From Theristus sp. LFF4_11 (taxonomy: Eukaryota; Nematoda; Chromadorea; Monhysterida; Xyalidae): a DNA stretch of 64,000 nucleotides. The translations under genes and the position numbers were made by a program. Shown here piece after piece: positions 45,001 through 55,368 of this stretch; positions within the stretch are counted from its first letter, which is position 1, and every line of letters starts with the position of its first letter. Location of the stretch: assembly GCA_030248135.1 (NCBI GenBank), contig JASANC010003039.1, positions 1 to 64,000 of the forward strand. Direction: 5' to 3'. The notes under the pieces are model-generated. The model was given only the letters and a program-made list of their open reading frames with translations. It was not told the DNA's origin and did no database searches.

Positions 45001-46398
45001 GAAACAAATTATATTGAAAAATCTACCTTTTCAAAACGAAAATAAACAGTCCCATACTCTTGCAGTGCCGCAAGGTGCGCCGACGTTCACCCGCAAGCCA
45101 CAGATCCTCCAGAAAACGTCCGACTCCGGCGACCCGGCAATCGTGTTCGACATTGGCTTCCAGGTGGAGTTTGAAAAAAGCTGAAAAAATCAATCGCTGA
45201 ATGGACCACGAAAATCATCATCAAGAATTGTGAAATCACTAAATCATTTTTGTTCAGGCCGATTTCAATCCCGAAGTCGTCTGGCTGAACCCGAAGGGCA
45301 AGAAAATGAAGGAATCTAGCCGAATTAAATTCAGTGTTAGTCCTGATGGTGCCGATAAGTCGTATACTGCCCAGCTAGAGCTCAAGGTGCGCGTTTTTTA
45401 AACCCACTACTTTGTGTGTTTTTGTTTTACCGTTTGTAAAAAACAACTCTTACAATATTGATTTATTGAACAGCCATTTTTTGCAGAACTACAAAGCCAA
45501 AGACAGTGGTACCTACATTTGTAACATTAAAAACGAAGCCGGCGAAGCCAACGTCGAATTAACCCTCAATATTGAAGGTCAGTCCTTGGGGTTTAAAAAA
45601 ATCCGACTAATTTTTGCTTGTTTGGTTTCGAGTGTTTGCAATTTATTAAATTTCGATTTTTTTGTTGTCCTCAGTTTATTTTCCTTTTTTCTTATTCAAA
45701 GCATGCTAGTATTCCTAAAATTTCAGGTCCGTTGGAGCCAGAAGAATAATTTTGCAAATTAAATTTGCACGACTCAACGACGACCGAGTAGTTAAAGATT
45801 TTAAAATGTGCTTTACGTCTGTTGCCTTTTGATCTTATTTATTTCAGTTTTTTTGTTATTTATGTTGATTTTTGTGCATTTTTCATTTTCGATGACCACT
45901 GCCGAAACAAACATTACTCACTCACTGAACACAAGAGGTTATTATTATTTTTTGTTTCTGTTATTTACTCATGACTTGTTTTTATGAACAGTGCGTCAAA
46001 AATATACAAAAATGAATACAAACTTGTTATCCGATGCATTTGAATTGGTTAATTAGATTTCAGTTGCTCTTGGTTCAGTTTCCAGAGACACTTATCAGTT
46101 TTAATGAGGTTTTTTTAGCTCTTGTGGACCTGTGGTGCTTTGAAATCTGATTTGATGATTGCACCTGCCGACCCTCCGGTTTTAATCGTTTGCGCACAAC
46201 AGAATAGATAGATTAACAGTTTTGCATCTAAGTTTTTGTTGCATGCTTCATCCAACACGCAAGTTGTCAAACACCAACCAAAAATCGGTCAATGTCAAAT
46301 TACAGCTGGGAAACCAAAATGCAAAAAAATACAACAAACGCTTACCTGCCAATTCGCTTTCAGGTCCCGCAGACGAGGGAGGCGACGCCGAGGAATAG
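42033..46398 (+). CDS. dim-1: DIM-1-like muscle protein with three Ig domains
   Basis: Exons 42033-42122, 42402-42524, 44126-44295, 44584-44713, 44793-44886, 45066-45163, 45258-45386, 45487-45577, then one of two last exons: 45727-45749 or 46364-46398. Phases agree throughout; 315 or 319 residues. The start [17 protein letters not shown], followed by SLELEC, closely resembles nematode DIM-1, which helps anchor body-wall muscle filaments at the membrane (established for C. elegans). Three I-set Ig domains: Ig1 has Cys in LECF and YRCA and Trp in IKWF; Ig2 has Cys in FRCK and VCTV and Trp in VVWTK; Ig3 keeps Trp (VVWLN) and the second Cys (ICNI) but lacks the first Cys (FDIGF). There is no signal peptide, so the protein is cytoplasmic. 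A 1.06-kb Mutator-like element lies in the 1.6-kb second intron. Confidence 0.85.
42864..43919. mobile_element. Mutator-like MITE with 10-bp target-site duplication
   Basis: A perfect direct repeat ACGTGTACCT stands at 42854-42863 and 43920-43929. Directly inside, AGGGTTAGGGG at the left meets its exact reverse complement CCCCTAACCCT at the right. Long A and T runs follow at both ends. The TSD length suits Mutator-like elements (family knowledge). The interior holds a C run at about 43229-43242 and no coding sequence. It lies in the second intron of the DIM-1-like gene. Confidence 0.85.
46364..46398 (+). CDS. dim-1: Alternative last exon of the DIM-1-like gene
   Basis: After CGCTTTCAG, a phase-1-compatible exon reads [11 protein letters not shown] and TAG. 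The exon at 45727-45749 after ATTTCAG reads GPLEPEE and TAA in the same phase. Both encode Gly-Pro followed by an acidic end, so they look like duplicated, mutually exclusive terminal exons. Confidence 0.65.
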
Positions 46399-47156
46399 TG
46401 GGCAGTGTTTTATGTCATGAAAGCCGTTTGCTGAACATAGTCGATAATCGAAGTCAAAAAACCAAACCAGCCAGCCAACTCGAGTTGCCATTTGTAAAGT
46501 GCCACGATAATATCAATCAATTTCTAAATGATTCTAAAACTGTGCAGCCATCAGCAGCGCCATCCGTCAAAAAACTGTTAATTCAAAAATTCATTTTGAG
46601 AAGATAAACAGTCTCGAACTGAGACTGAATGGCAACTTCTTGATTGCCAATAATTGCCGCAAAGTGCATTACATTACAACAACAAAAACAGTGAGAAAAC
46701 AATATTCTCCGTCACAGTTTTTACCAGAGTTCTTTTTATTTTCGATTCATTTCATCTAGCTGATTTTGGTGCTATTGATTCTATTGTATTTCGATTTTTC
46801 TTCAATTATCTTGTATTGATTTTGCAGTTGGAATTATTCGTTCTCACGGTGCGTGCGAAATCAAAACACGCAAACACATAAAAATAAAAATGGAAAGAAC
46901 CTGTGAAGAATGCTCTTGAAAACGCCCAAACTTCAAAACCAACAACAACAATGAGCAGATGTGGAATGTTCAAATGAAGCTGACACACATAAAGCGTTCC
47001 TGGAAACACCAACCAAAAATAAGGCAAAATAGACACGAACTAAAATGCCGAAAAGAACATTTTGGACTCAAACACATGAACAGCAAACCAGCAAACAAAC
47101 TAAAACACACAGTTGGTCCACAAAACATGGGAATGCAACCACCATCACATTTTCGA
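46399..47156. other. Convergent intergenic region
   Basis: This 0.75-kb spacer lies between the plus-strand DIM-1-like gene and the minus-strand phosphomannomutase gene. I see no gene. Both 3' UTRs should be here. Confidence 0.5.
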
Positions 47157-48708
47157 TCATTTCTTCCAATCAGCCAACACCTGCTGCACTTGTTGCATCG
47201 TGTCTTCAGTGCTCGTGACCGTATGTCCGATTGTGCGTTCGTCCGAAAACACTTCATAATCGTTGCCACCCTGCGGGAAAAAGATCACTTTCAAATCATA
47301 GATGAAAGTAATCGCAACTAAAAAACGAAAAAATCGACTGAAAACTGACTGGGGAAGTTTTGTCGCCGAAAAAGTGAATCTCATTGAATCCATCCTCTTG
47401 CAGGAATTGTAGGCAGTACGATTTGTCCCAGCCGACAGGGAAACAATCAATGCTAATTTGACCACCTGAGAAACGTCAAAAAAAGTTTTTGCCTAAATTT
47501 TGAAACTGATTGGTTGCTGTTGCAAGCAAATCGTGCAACCAATCCATAAAACACCTCCGCTAAAATGCAACATCAAATTCAAAAAAACCTTGCGCACCAA
47601 TCGAGTATTTCAGGCCGAATTCGTTGGTCGGAAAGTGCTGCTGAAGGTTTTCGATCATTTTGATGCGAACATTGTTCGCCTGGAAAACAAAAAAACTTTC
47701 AGACTTGTTGTTTTAGGACCAGATCCGTGCGATCCAGTGGGTTGCGGGTCCGCAAGCCGGTGCCAGGCCCTCAAGAGCGGGCCGGTGTCGCAGCCAGCGA
47801 GCACGCGTGGCATTCGGTGCAGCATTTTTGGGCCCGCAAGACCACATTTCAGTGGGGGTGGGGGGGGGTGCCGTGCTCGGCCCGCAACTTGGTGTTTAGC
47901 CGAAAAATGAAAAAAGATTGAAAGCAAAAAAAAAACAAATTCTAGAACTCTAATATCTGACCGTGTCATATTTCACAAATTCCATTCGTTCCTCCTGCGA
48001 GCAGCTCCGCCCAACCGGACTAACGTTGAGCATTCCTTTGCGAAACTCCACAAAAGTGCCCCTGAGTTGGCAAATAGAAATATTTACAAAAATCGTCCAT
48101 CAAACAACCCAAAAGACTCCAAGGTTTACCGTTTTGCAGGCAGTTGCAAGTCGGCAATGTATCGGAGGCAGTGGCTGATGAAACGCTGCAGCGACGCCTC
48201 GCCCAGCTTGCTGATTATGGTCTGAAAAGACAACGATCTCGTTTCACTTGGAAAGAGAAATTTATTGTAGAAATTCTTAACTGAATCTATAAAAGTTTGA
48301 ATTTGAATCACAAAAACCAAGGCCTCAGTCACCTCACGTTTCGTTGGCTGGCCACCGCGGAAGCCGACCAATCCGTTCTCCGAGAACAAATAATCGAAGG
48401 AGCTGGATACTGAAAACCGAAAATCCGATCGTTTCTCGCAGCATTGTGATTTATCTTTCACTTCCCAACCTTGTTCAAACGTTCCGTTCATTTGCTCGAT
48501 AATCTTCGGCAAATCCGAACCGCCGACCAGCGCGATCGGCGCGTTTTGACGAATTTCACGGAGAAATGTATGCATTTTTGATGTGATCACCTGTAGAAAT
48601 AATAATAAACACGAAAAATCGGAATCAGAACTCATTTTTCTCACCGACCTTTCTTGGCTCCGTCAGCGTGCCATCCATGTCGAACAACAGGATTGCTTTC
48701 CTGTTCAT
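47157..48708 (-). CDS. PMM2: Phosphomannomutase (PMM2 type), 8 exons
   Basis: The enzyme interconverts mannose-6-phosphate and mannose-1-phosphate in the cytosol, feeding GDP-mannose for N-glycans and GPI anchors. Exons 48708-48649, 48590-48470, 48409-48333, 48221-48130, 48061-47962, 47679-47598, 47465-47350, 47270-47157 give 253 residues (human PMM2 has 246) with all phases matching. The HAD motif DMDGTLT holds the catalytic aspartates near the N-terminus. Other family blocks are [62 protein letters not shown] and TVTSTEDT. The protein is complete and looks active. The intron between the fifth and sixth exons carries a GC-rich insertion. Confidence 0.96.
47710..47895. repeat. GC-rich insertion in the phosphomannomutase intron
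   Basis: About 185 bp of markedly higher GC than the AT-rich intron around it. It contains GGGTCCGCAAGCCGG near the left and CTCGGCCCGCAACTTGG near the right, which share the core CCCGCAA/GTCCGCAA, and a G run at about 47856-47870. I infer an inserted element but cannot define its ends. Confidence 0.4.
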
Positions 48709-49519
48709 CTTTTTAGATTAGCTGGTTATCGTAATTGGAACTGGAACAGTTTTGTTTGTGAAAATGTGATTTCAGAGGCGCTGGTTGACTCATCCGCACT
48801 GAAAACTATTTCAAAGGTAAAACGGTTAAAACAACATCTCAAGAATTGAGTGGCACTTTGGCACATCAGAGCAACACTTCAGCAACCAACACATTCACTT
48901 GTCCACTCGTTTGTATTCTCACGTTTTTATTCCATGCAAAAACTCGATAATTCCTATTAAAGTCTCCAGAACAAAACGATGATTTGAACTTTACAAGCTG
49001 TGCAAACATGCATTACCACTACATATAACACAATGCAAGTGAGTTCAATAAAAACATTGCGTTGAGGCATTTAATAAGTCAAGCAGAAATAAGTCAATAA
49101 TATCCCGCACCAGAAGTCACCAGTGAAGAACAACAGTTTCATCTTATTTACGATCCAAACTGAAATTAAAACTCCAGCCAGTTGAACGGCTTTATGTGGG
49201 CAACAGTTTCATCTTGTTCACGACCCAAACTGAAACCTAAACTCCAGCCAGTTGAACGGCTTTATGTCTAAAGCCAACGAAATGCAACAGCAACGAACAT
49301 CATCAATTGCAACACACTACCAATCCTCCATCATGCAGGCGACCATGGAAACTTGAATCACTGCGCCAGCATCAGATTTGTTACATTTAGTACGTGGATC
49401 CAAAGTTCACCGACCACCCACTGATCGGCGCACCAATTCTCAACGTCAGAGTCAGCCAATCAACGGGTCTCCGAGTCACCAGCCGTTCACTGCCCACATT
49501 TCCACCCGAGTTTGCCGGC
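48709..49519. other. CXXC1-PMM intergenic region, with a 70-bp tandem duplication
   Basis: No gene is visible. Segment 49131-49200 is duplicated at 49201-49270 with about 90% identity. Both copies start CAACAGTTTCATCTT and end CGGCTTTATGT. The duplication lies in the expected CXXC1 3' region. Confidence 0.75.
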
Positions 49520-52500
49520 TCAGTTTGCGAGCATCTGCTGGTGCGTGCGCGTGTCGTGCATCAGCAGCGCCAGCACGTTGCCGCGCTCGGTCATGGCGTG
49601 CGCGAGCAGCCGCCGCTCCTCCACCAGTTCCTCCGAGCGAAACAGCAGATTCAGACGGCGTTGATCGAGCGAGCCACGGTAGACGCGCGTCCAGTCGTGA
49701 TGCTCGCTGCAGTCGCGCGCCGGCTGGCGGCACATCCGCTCGCACAGGAGATCGTTGCTGGCAGTGGCGAGGGCAACGGGCGGCAGAGACGTCCAGCGAG
49801 ACTGCCAGTCCAGCGGACACGCGCAGATCTGAGGGACACGAATCTCGGTAGTGTTAGGCACGTTTGGATGTTTGCCCTTATTGTATTTTCGTGAAATGGA
49901 CGTTTGCAAACAACGACTCGATTCACTGCATTCAAAACAGACAACAGCAGTTAGTTTGCCAGGTTGACTGCATTGACAGGTGCACTGATTGGTTGCAGAC
50001 CACAGACTGTCCACTTGCGACTGTGGCTACGAAACTCTTTAGTTACAGTCAAAATCAACTAAAAAACACAAAAATTAAGCGCAAACTGAACCTGATTCTC
50101 GGCATATTTGTCGCGTTTCGCGTGTTCCGGACACAGGACACGCAGCCGTTTGCAGTAGGTCTGGTTGACTTTGTTGAACGCATGACAGAAGATCTCGTAC
50201 GGATTGCTGGATGGCACGATTGAGCCGTAACTGGTCATCGACTCGATCTTGGCATAGCAACGGGACGCGTGTTTGGTCAGCGCACGAACGGTCACCTGCA
50301 ATAAGAAACGGCAACCCAATCATTCATTTTTCCTGTTCATTTTTCGCTTTGAAATGGAAACGCTGATTGACAGTAGTCCCATCATAATACAATGGAACAA
50401 CGATTGAAATAAAAAAACGTCACTTTTCAATTGCAAACATTGCACAGACATAGAAATTGACGAATTACATGACAAAACCATTGATCAACCTAACAAAAAA
50501 ACAGTCAGCCCCTTCAGACAAACGTGCAAACCCCTCAAAGATGCCCCACCTCCATTCCGCAGGACGGACAGAACACACTGTGATCATCGACCGATCCACT
50601 TGCTTTCGTGTCTTCCTGTTCATCGGCAGTGTTCTCACCGGCTTGCTCGTCGTCGCATTTCTCATCTTCTTCATCCGATTCTTCCAGTGGACTGATCTGC
50701 ATCCATTCAATTAATTAGTCAATCCGTTAAACAGCCAAGTTACCAATCAATCAATCAACCAACCAATCAATTAATCAGTCACTCAATCAATCCAACTATT
50801 GTGGATTTATTCAAACGTGTCCGGACTAACGTGACGTCATTTTATTTAAAAACGCCAGTTTGTCAAAGTTTGTTTGGCACTAAAATTTCAGTTTGGTGTG
50901 ACTGATTCGACATTCACCATTTGTTTACGGGAAGAAATCGGGAAAACGGAAGCGGGTTGGGGGGGAACGACAAGCGCATGTTTTGGGGCACCGCCGCCGA
51001 CACGTTTAAAAAAATAGGCCATACCAATCCATAAAGCAATCAAATAATCGATCAGTCTACCAATCAACCAACCAATCACTAACTCAATCAACCAGCCAAT
51101 CACTCAATCAATCAACCAATCAATCCCAACCTCTTTACTGCGCTGCACCCATTGTTCAAATTTCTCCTGGTCACTGTCCAATGTGCGTAACTGCGATTGG
51201 ATTTCTTCCAATTCCCGTTCAATATCTTTGATGCGCTGTGTTTGCGTTTCGGTCGCTCTTGAAGGCACCTGAACAGTAGAAAAACACCAGAGCATTTTAT
51301 TTCGACCCATAAGTCCACCGGATTACTTGAGCACACGATTATTGTCTGCATCAGAGAAGAATAGGAACGGGAAGAAAGAAAATTTTCCTGTATTTCGGAA
51401 AAACTTTTGCCGATGACATCCCAAGAGGAAGGGAATGAACCAAGCAGCTCGCTCAATCGAAGTCACTCGAGTCAATCCATAACAACCTTGCACAATCTTT
51501 GTTTCGACAGAATGTGTTCCCAAACAACAGCCGCCAGCACACCTGCTGCCACTGCTCCACCCTGGCCGGCAGAATAGTCTCCAAGCGACGTTGTGCCAAC
51601 GCGAGTCCACACTCGTCCGAGCAATACTTGGAGTTGTTGCGTGCTGCAAAGACACACTCCAGATTGTGACACTGGCGCTGTTGCTCCGGCTGCTGTTGGT
51701 GTTGGCTGAGTCTGGCACGTTGCTGTGAACCTGGCGGTGGAAATAAGTGGAGCATGAGACACACGACCAACTGATCAACGCAAAGATCACGCATGCAATG
51801 CAGCCAGTGTAAAGTGTGTTGAGAACTGCACAGTACGTTGTCTGCCAACAAAGTAACTTCTGAATTCGGAAGCCTTTGCATTCGGATTTCACTCCTAATA
51901 ACACTGCAACGGTGCACAGTTACAATCAAACACAAACGATATTACAAACAACAGCGCGTTTGCGAGCGAGTGTGCATCTGCGTGGTTATGACTGTGCAAG
52001 GTTACCGTGTTACACGTTTCAAGTTGCAATCGCCATCCAATGCACCTTTTCTGCCCCTCGTCTCGTCAGCAGCCGTCAAAATGCCGGCCTCCCTCAAGAA
52101 GTCCTGGTACATCCTCTGCGCGGTGCGTGTGCCCATCACCAACGCGGACAGACATTCCTGCGCGTCCGCTTTCTTCTGGCTGCTTTTCTTCGTGTTGCCG
52201 GCTGTGGTCGGTGGTTTTTTCTTGTGCGACTTTTTCGCCGCTGTCGGCGGCTTTGCAGCGGCAGTGGACGCTTGCTGGGGCGGGTCAGATTTTGGTGGTC
52301 GACCTCTGCCTCGGGCACCCGCCCCACCGGGGGAGGTCGCCTTTTTGTCCGGTGTCTTCAGGAACTCCGCGTTCACGCAACGACGCGACAAACAACGCAG
52401 TGGGGTGGCCGTGGTTGCAGCGGATGCGTTGCGCTTGCACACGTCGCATTTGCCTGAAGCCAGTAGTTTCAATCAACGGATATCATAAATTGTAACATGA

Positions 52501-53233
52501 CGGTGCACGGAAAATGTTGTTTAACACAATCAATCCTTACCACAATCAGCCGGTCTCCGACATCCGATGCACATTTCGCAACGTTTCTCCGGCTTTGCGT
52601 GCGCGTGTTCTTCGCGCTTTGGCGTTTCGTTAGCCGTGATTTTGCTGCGTTTCACTGCTGATTGTCCGCTGCTGTGCACCATCGTTTCAGAGTTGCTTCG
52701 CTTCAGGTTAACTGTTTTAGAAGTGGTCGATTGTTTTTGTTGTTTTGAATGTTGTTGTTGTTGTTGAGTGCACGTGGCGCAGTGGAAGGCGGTCTGAAAG
52801 AGTTTGTGTTTATCAAGTTTATCGCTCCCCTTACAAATTCCAGAAACCTAAACTCCGGAAATTTTGGGTATTGATGAATGGACGCCGAGTGAACAGTAGG
52901 CTAATGTCCTCGCCAAGAGAGGGACACTTGATTCAGACAACAAATGGACGAAATAAATCAGACTACACTTGTACACTGATTGGTCGCTCAAATACGATGC
53001 AGCCCATGACAACAAAAAGTAAATGCCCGAATTATTCCACAAGGGTTGTCGTGTCCCAATGTCATGTCAATCCGAGACAATCACCGAACGACGCTGACCA
53101 ATTTCGAGTTCTGCTCGGTGACGCCGACGCATTCACCGTGAAACCAGCGTGCGCATTTAGCACAGTCGACCATGAAGCGTTCAACGTCGTTCGAGCCGCA
53201 CAGGCAGTACAACGAATTGGAGTTGGCAGCCAT
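49520..53233 (-). CDS. CXXC1: CXXC1/CFP1, DNA/histone-reading subunit of SET1-COMPASS
   Basis: The protein guides SET1-type H3K4 methyltransferase to promoters. Exons 53233-53099, 52793-52541, 52453-52046, 51730-51543, 51268-51131, 50696-50550, 50295-50092, 49828-49520; all phases fit; 593 residues. The PHD finger is at the N-terminus (YCLCGSNDVERFMVDCAKC, WFHGEC, FHCATC). The CXXC finger has all eight Cys (CEMCIGC, CGKCDVC, CLSRRC), but the loop before the last two reads KRNASAATTATPLR and lacks the KFGG motif. Lys-rich linker follows, then CHNLECVFAARNNSKYCSDECG, a coiled coil (ERELEEIQSQLRTL), an acidic segment, FCPSCGMEV, RCYAKIESMTSYGS, TYCKRLRVLCPEH and a C-terminal block ending in NVLALLMHDTRTHQQML. 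It is complete. It lies downstream of RPS13 on the same strand. Confidence 0.95.
50720..51126. repeat. AATCAATCAACC simple repeats in a CXXC1 intron
   Basis: Degenerate CAATCAAT/CCAACCAATC runs occupy about 50745-50795 and 51020-51125 in the intron between exons 51268-51131 and 50696-50550. The sequence between them is noncoding. Confidence 0.7.
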
Positions 53234-53967
53234 GGTGATTGCTGGGGAGGTGAGTGAGCTGTGAATTCACGGTGAAACTGCAGCAAGTTTTATCAGTTGC
53301 AGTGTTCTTGTTTGAAGACCACACACTTTCCAAGCACACACATTTTTTTCGAGACACAACACAGTTACTGGCAAACACGCAGGCACCCATGCAAGGGGCG
53401 ATACTGCACAGCGCGCGTTCAGCCTCAGTAACGCGGTGTGTCTGCTCAGCTAAAACCAAGTGTACGGTCTTCAGGCACAAACTTTATCATCAACTTACCA
53501 CCAACGTTACAAACAACCAGTCATTCAGGCAAATTCCAGTGCACCCAACCAGCTAACTGCTTACAATGCTGTGTGTTGTAAACTATATGCTGTTGGCTTG
53601 AAATTAGTTTCTGCAAAAAAAATAAAATGGCTGACGCAATATTGAAAGCGACAGACATCATCCGAGCAGAGGTCTACGGAAAACCATACGAACGCTACAT
53701 TATATTGGCGCACACAATTTGCAACAAACGGTTTTATTCGTCATTTCACAAAACAACAATAACAGATCCTTATCATCAAAGTACACTGTCTTTAACATTA
53801 TAACACCCTCCTAAATAACAGTTTCAAATTTCACTTTTCCTCCGATTAACAAATCAAATAGGAATAACGAGACAGAAACAACAGCGCTCCCATTCGCCAA
53901 CAGCGGTTCTCAGATGTTTCAGTTACATCAACATGAGGAGACAAAGAAATCGAACTTTCTCATTTTT
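53234..53967. other. RPS13-CXXC1 intergenic region
   Basis: No gene. On the minus strand AATAAA lies at 53738-53733, about 230 nt after the RPS13 stop, and could be its polyadenylation signal. Confidence 0.5.
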
Positions 53968-55368
53968 CTAAGCGACCAAGGTTGACGCGGTCGAAGAGTC
54001 ACTGAAAAAGACAAGAACAAAAAAATCCTAATTTTTGCAAAAAAAACACAAAAAAAACAACAAATAACATGAACACGAACTATTTCCAGGTGCGAGGCAG
54101 CTGTCGTTTCGTTTTGTAGTAGCGCGCCAGCCGGTGAATGCGGCTCTCAACCAAAATCAGGCGGTATTTCGAGTCGCGGTCCTGAAGGAAAATGCAAATG
54201 TAACGTAATGCAAATGTAACGTAATGCAAATGTAACGTAATGCAAATGTAACGTAATGCAAATGTAAACGCATCGCAGTACACTCACAAGTGGGCATACA
54301 CATTTTTTTCGGAGGTTACTGGATTTCATAAAATGAGATGGATGGGTTCTGTAAACACGGACATGCAAACTTCAAAAAGAATCCAGACCGAGAAAAAAAT
54401 CGGCTGAACTGAAGACTGAAAAGGTGATTTCAAAACTTCGAGACCATCAAAAACCCTCGACCGACCTTTCGATTGCGCTCGAGATGTTTGCGAATGTTGA
54501 CTGCCTTCTTGATCAGATGGTACAGATCCTCGGGAATCTCGGGCGCGAGCCCCTTGGCCTTCAGGATGCGCAGGATCTTGTTGCCGGTGACCCAGGTGAC
54601 CTGCGCAACGCCGTGGCTGTCACGAAGGATCACGCCTGCAATTGACAGCCGCCTTGGAAGTTTGCAAAGGGATTGGAATTTAGAAGATCCTTTTACACAT
54701 TAGAATAGTTTGTGATCCGATTAAACAATTTCTTTCTGTTTAGCAAATAAACTTGTTAACAAACAGATCAATTCGCCGAAGATCTTTATAAATAAAATTC
54801 CAGCGCACCAATTTGCGACGGCCGCAGCCCCTTCTTGGACAACTTGTAGATCTGCTCCTTCACATCGTCGGGCGACATTTTCAGCCACTGGAAAACGCAA
54901 AAACGGAATACAGTTTCCATTTCGTTAGTTTTGTGACGAGTCAGATTTTCTTGGACTTTCCAATTTTCGGTACAAAGAAAAATGAACTATTAAAAAAACT
55001 CACTGTCGGTACCGAGCGACGATACGGCAACGCACTTTGCGAGATGCCCTTTCTGAAATAGACCACAAATAAAACGTGTGGTACTGATTTTTTTGAATTT
55101 GCACATGCTGCTCGCCACTGGTTCCAGAAAAGTACATCGGGTACCGGCGTACCATTTCTCACTTTTTCAACCACTATACTCCGGTTCCGCAAATTTTGCG
55201 ATGTGAAATTCAGTTCTCGAAAGGCAGTAAAATCTGGCATTAAGACTTCAACATACAAAAAAGTCAACGAGGGTCAAGTTTGCTTATTTATCAGCTCCCC
55301 CATAACCGGAAACCTTCGAAAACCAAAACCTTTAATCCGACCTACCCGGGGTTGTGCATGCGACCCAT
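53968..55368 (-). CDS. RPS13: 40S ribosomal protein S13 (uS15), six exons
   Basis: RPS13 is a universal small-subunit ribosomal protein that binds 18S rRNA and bridges to the large subunit. Exons 55368-55346, 55052-55004, 54887-54809, 54635-54466, 54181-54081, 54001-53968 give exactly 151 residues, the usual length. Recognisable blocks are [89 protein letters not shown] and the end [10 protein letters not shown]. The first coding exon has only 23 nt and the last 34 nt. If the fifth intron is not removed, a TAG directly after Trp-Lys would cut off the last 11 residues, so the last exon is needed. I found no C/D snoRNA boxes in the introns. Confidence 0.97.
54192..54266. repeat. 16-bp tandem repeat in an RPS13 intron, octamer-like
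   Basis: The unit ATGCAAATGTAACGTA is repeated four times exactly, plus a partial fifth. Each unit contains ATGCAAAT, the core of the POU-factor octamer (known motif). Location in a ribosomal protein gene intron makes a regulatory role possible but unproven. Confidence 0.9.

Noticed and set aside
54081..54283. Open frame reading the 16-bp repeats as an [20 protein letters not shown] peptide
   Set aside because: It lies in an RPS13 intron and simply translates the tandem repeat.
54182..55345. U14-type or other box C/D snoRNA in RPS13 introns, as in vertebrates
   Set aside because: I looked for TGATGA and CTGA boxes in the right spacing on the coding strand and found none.
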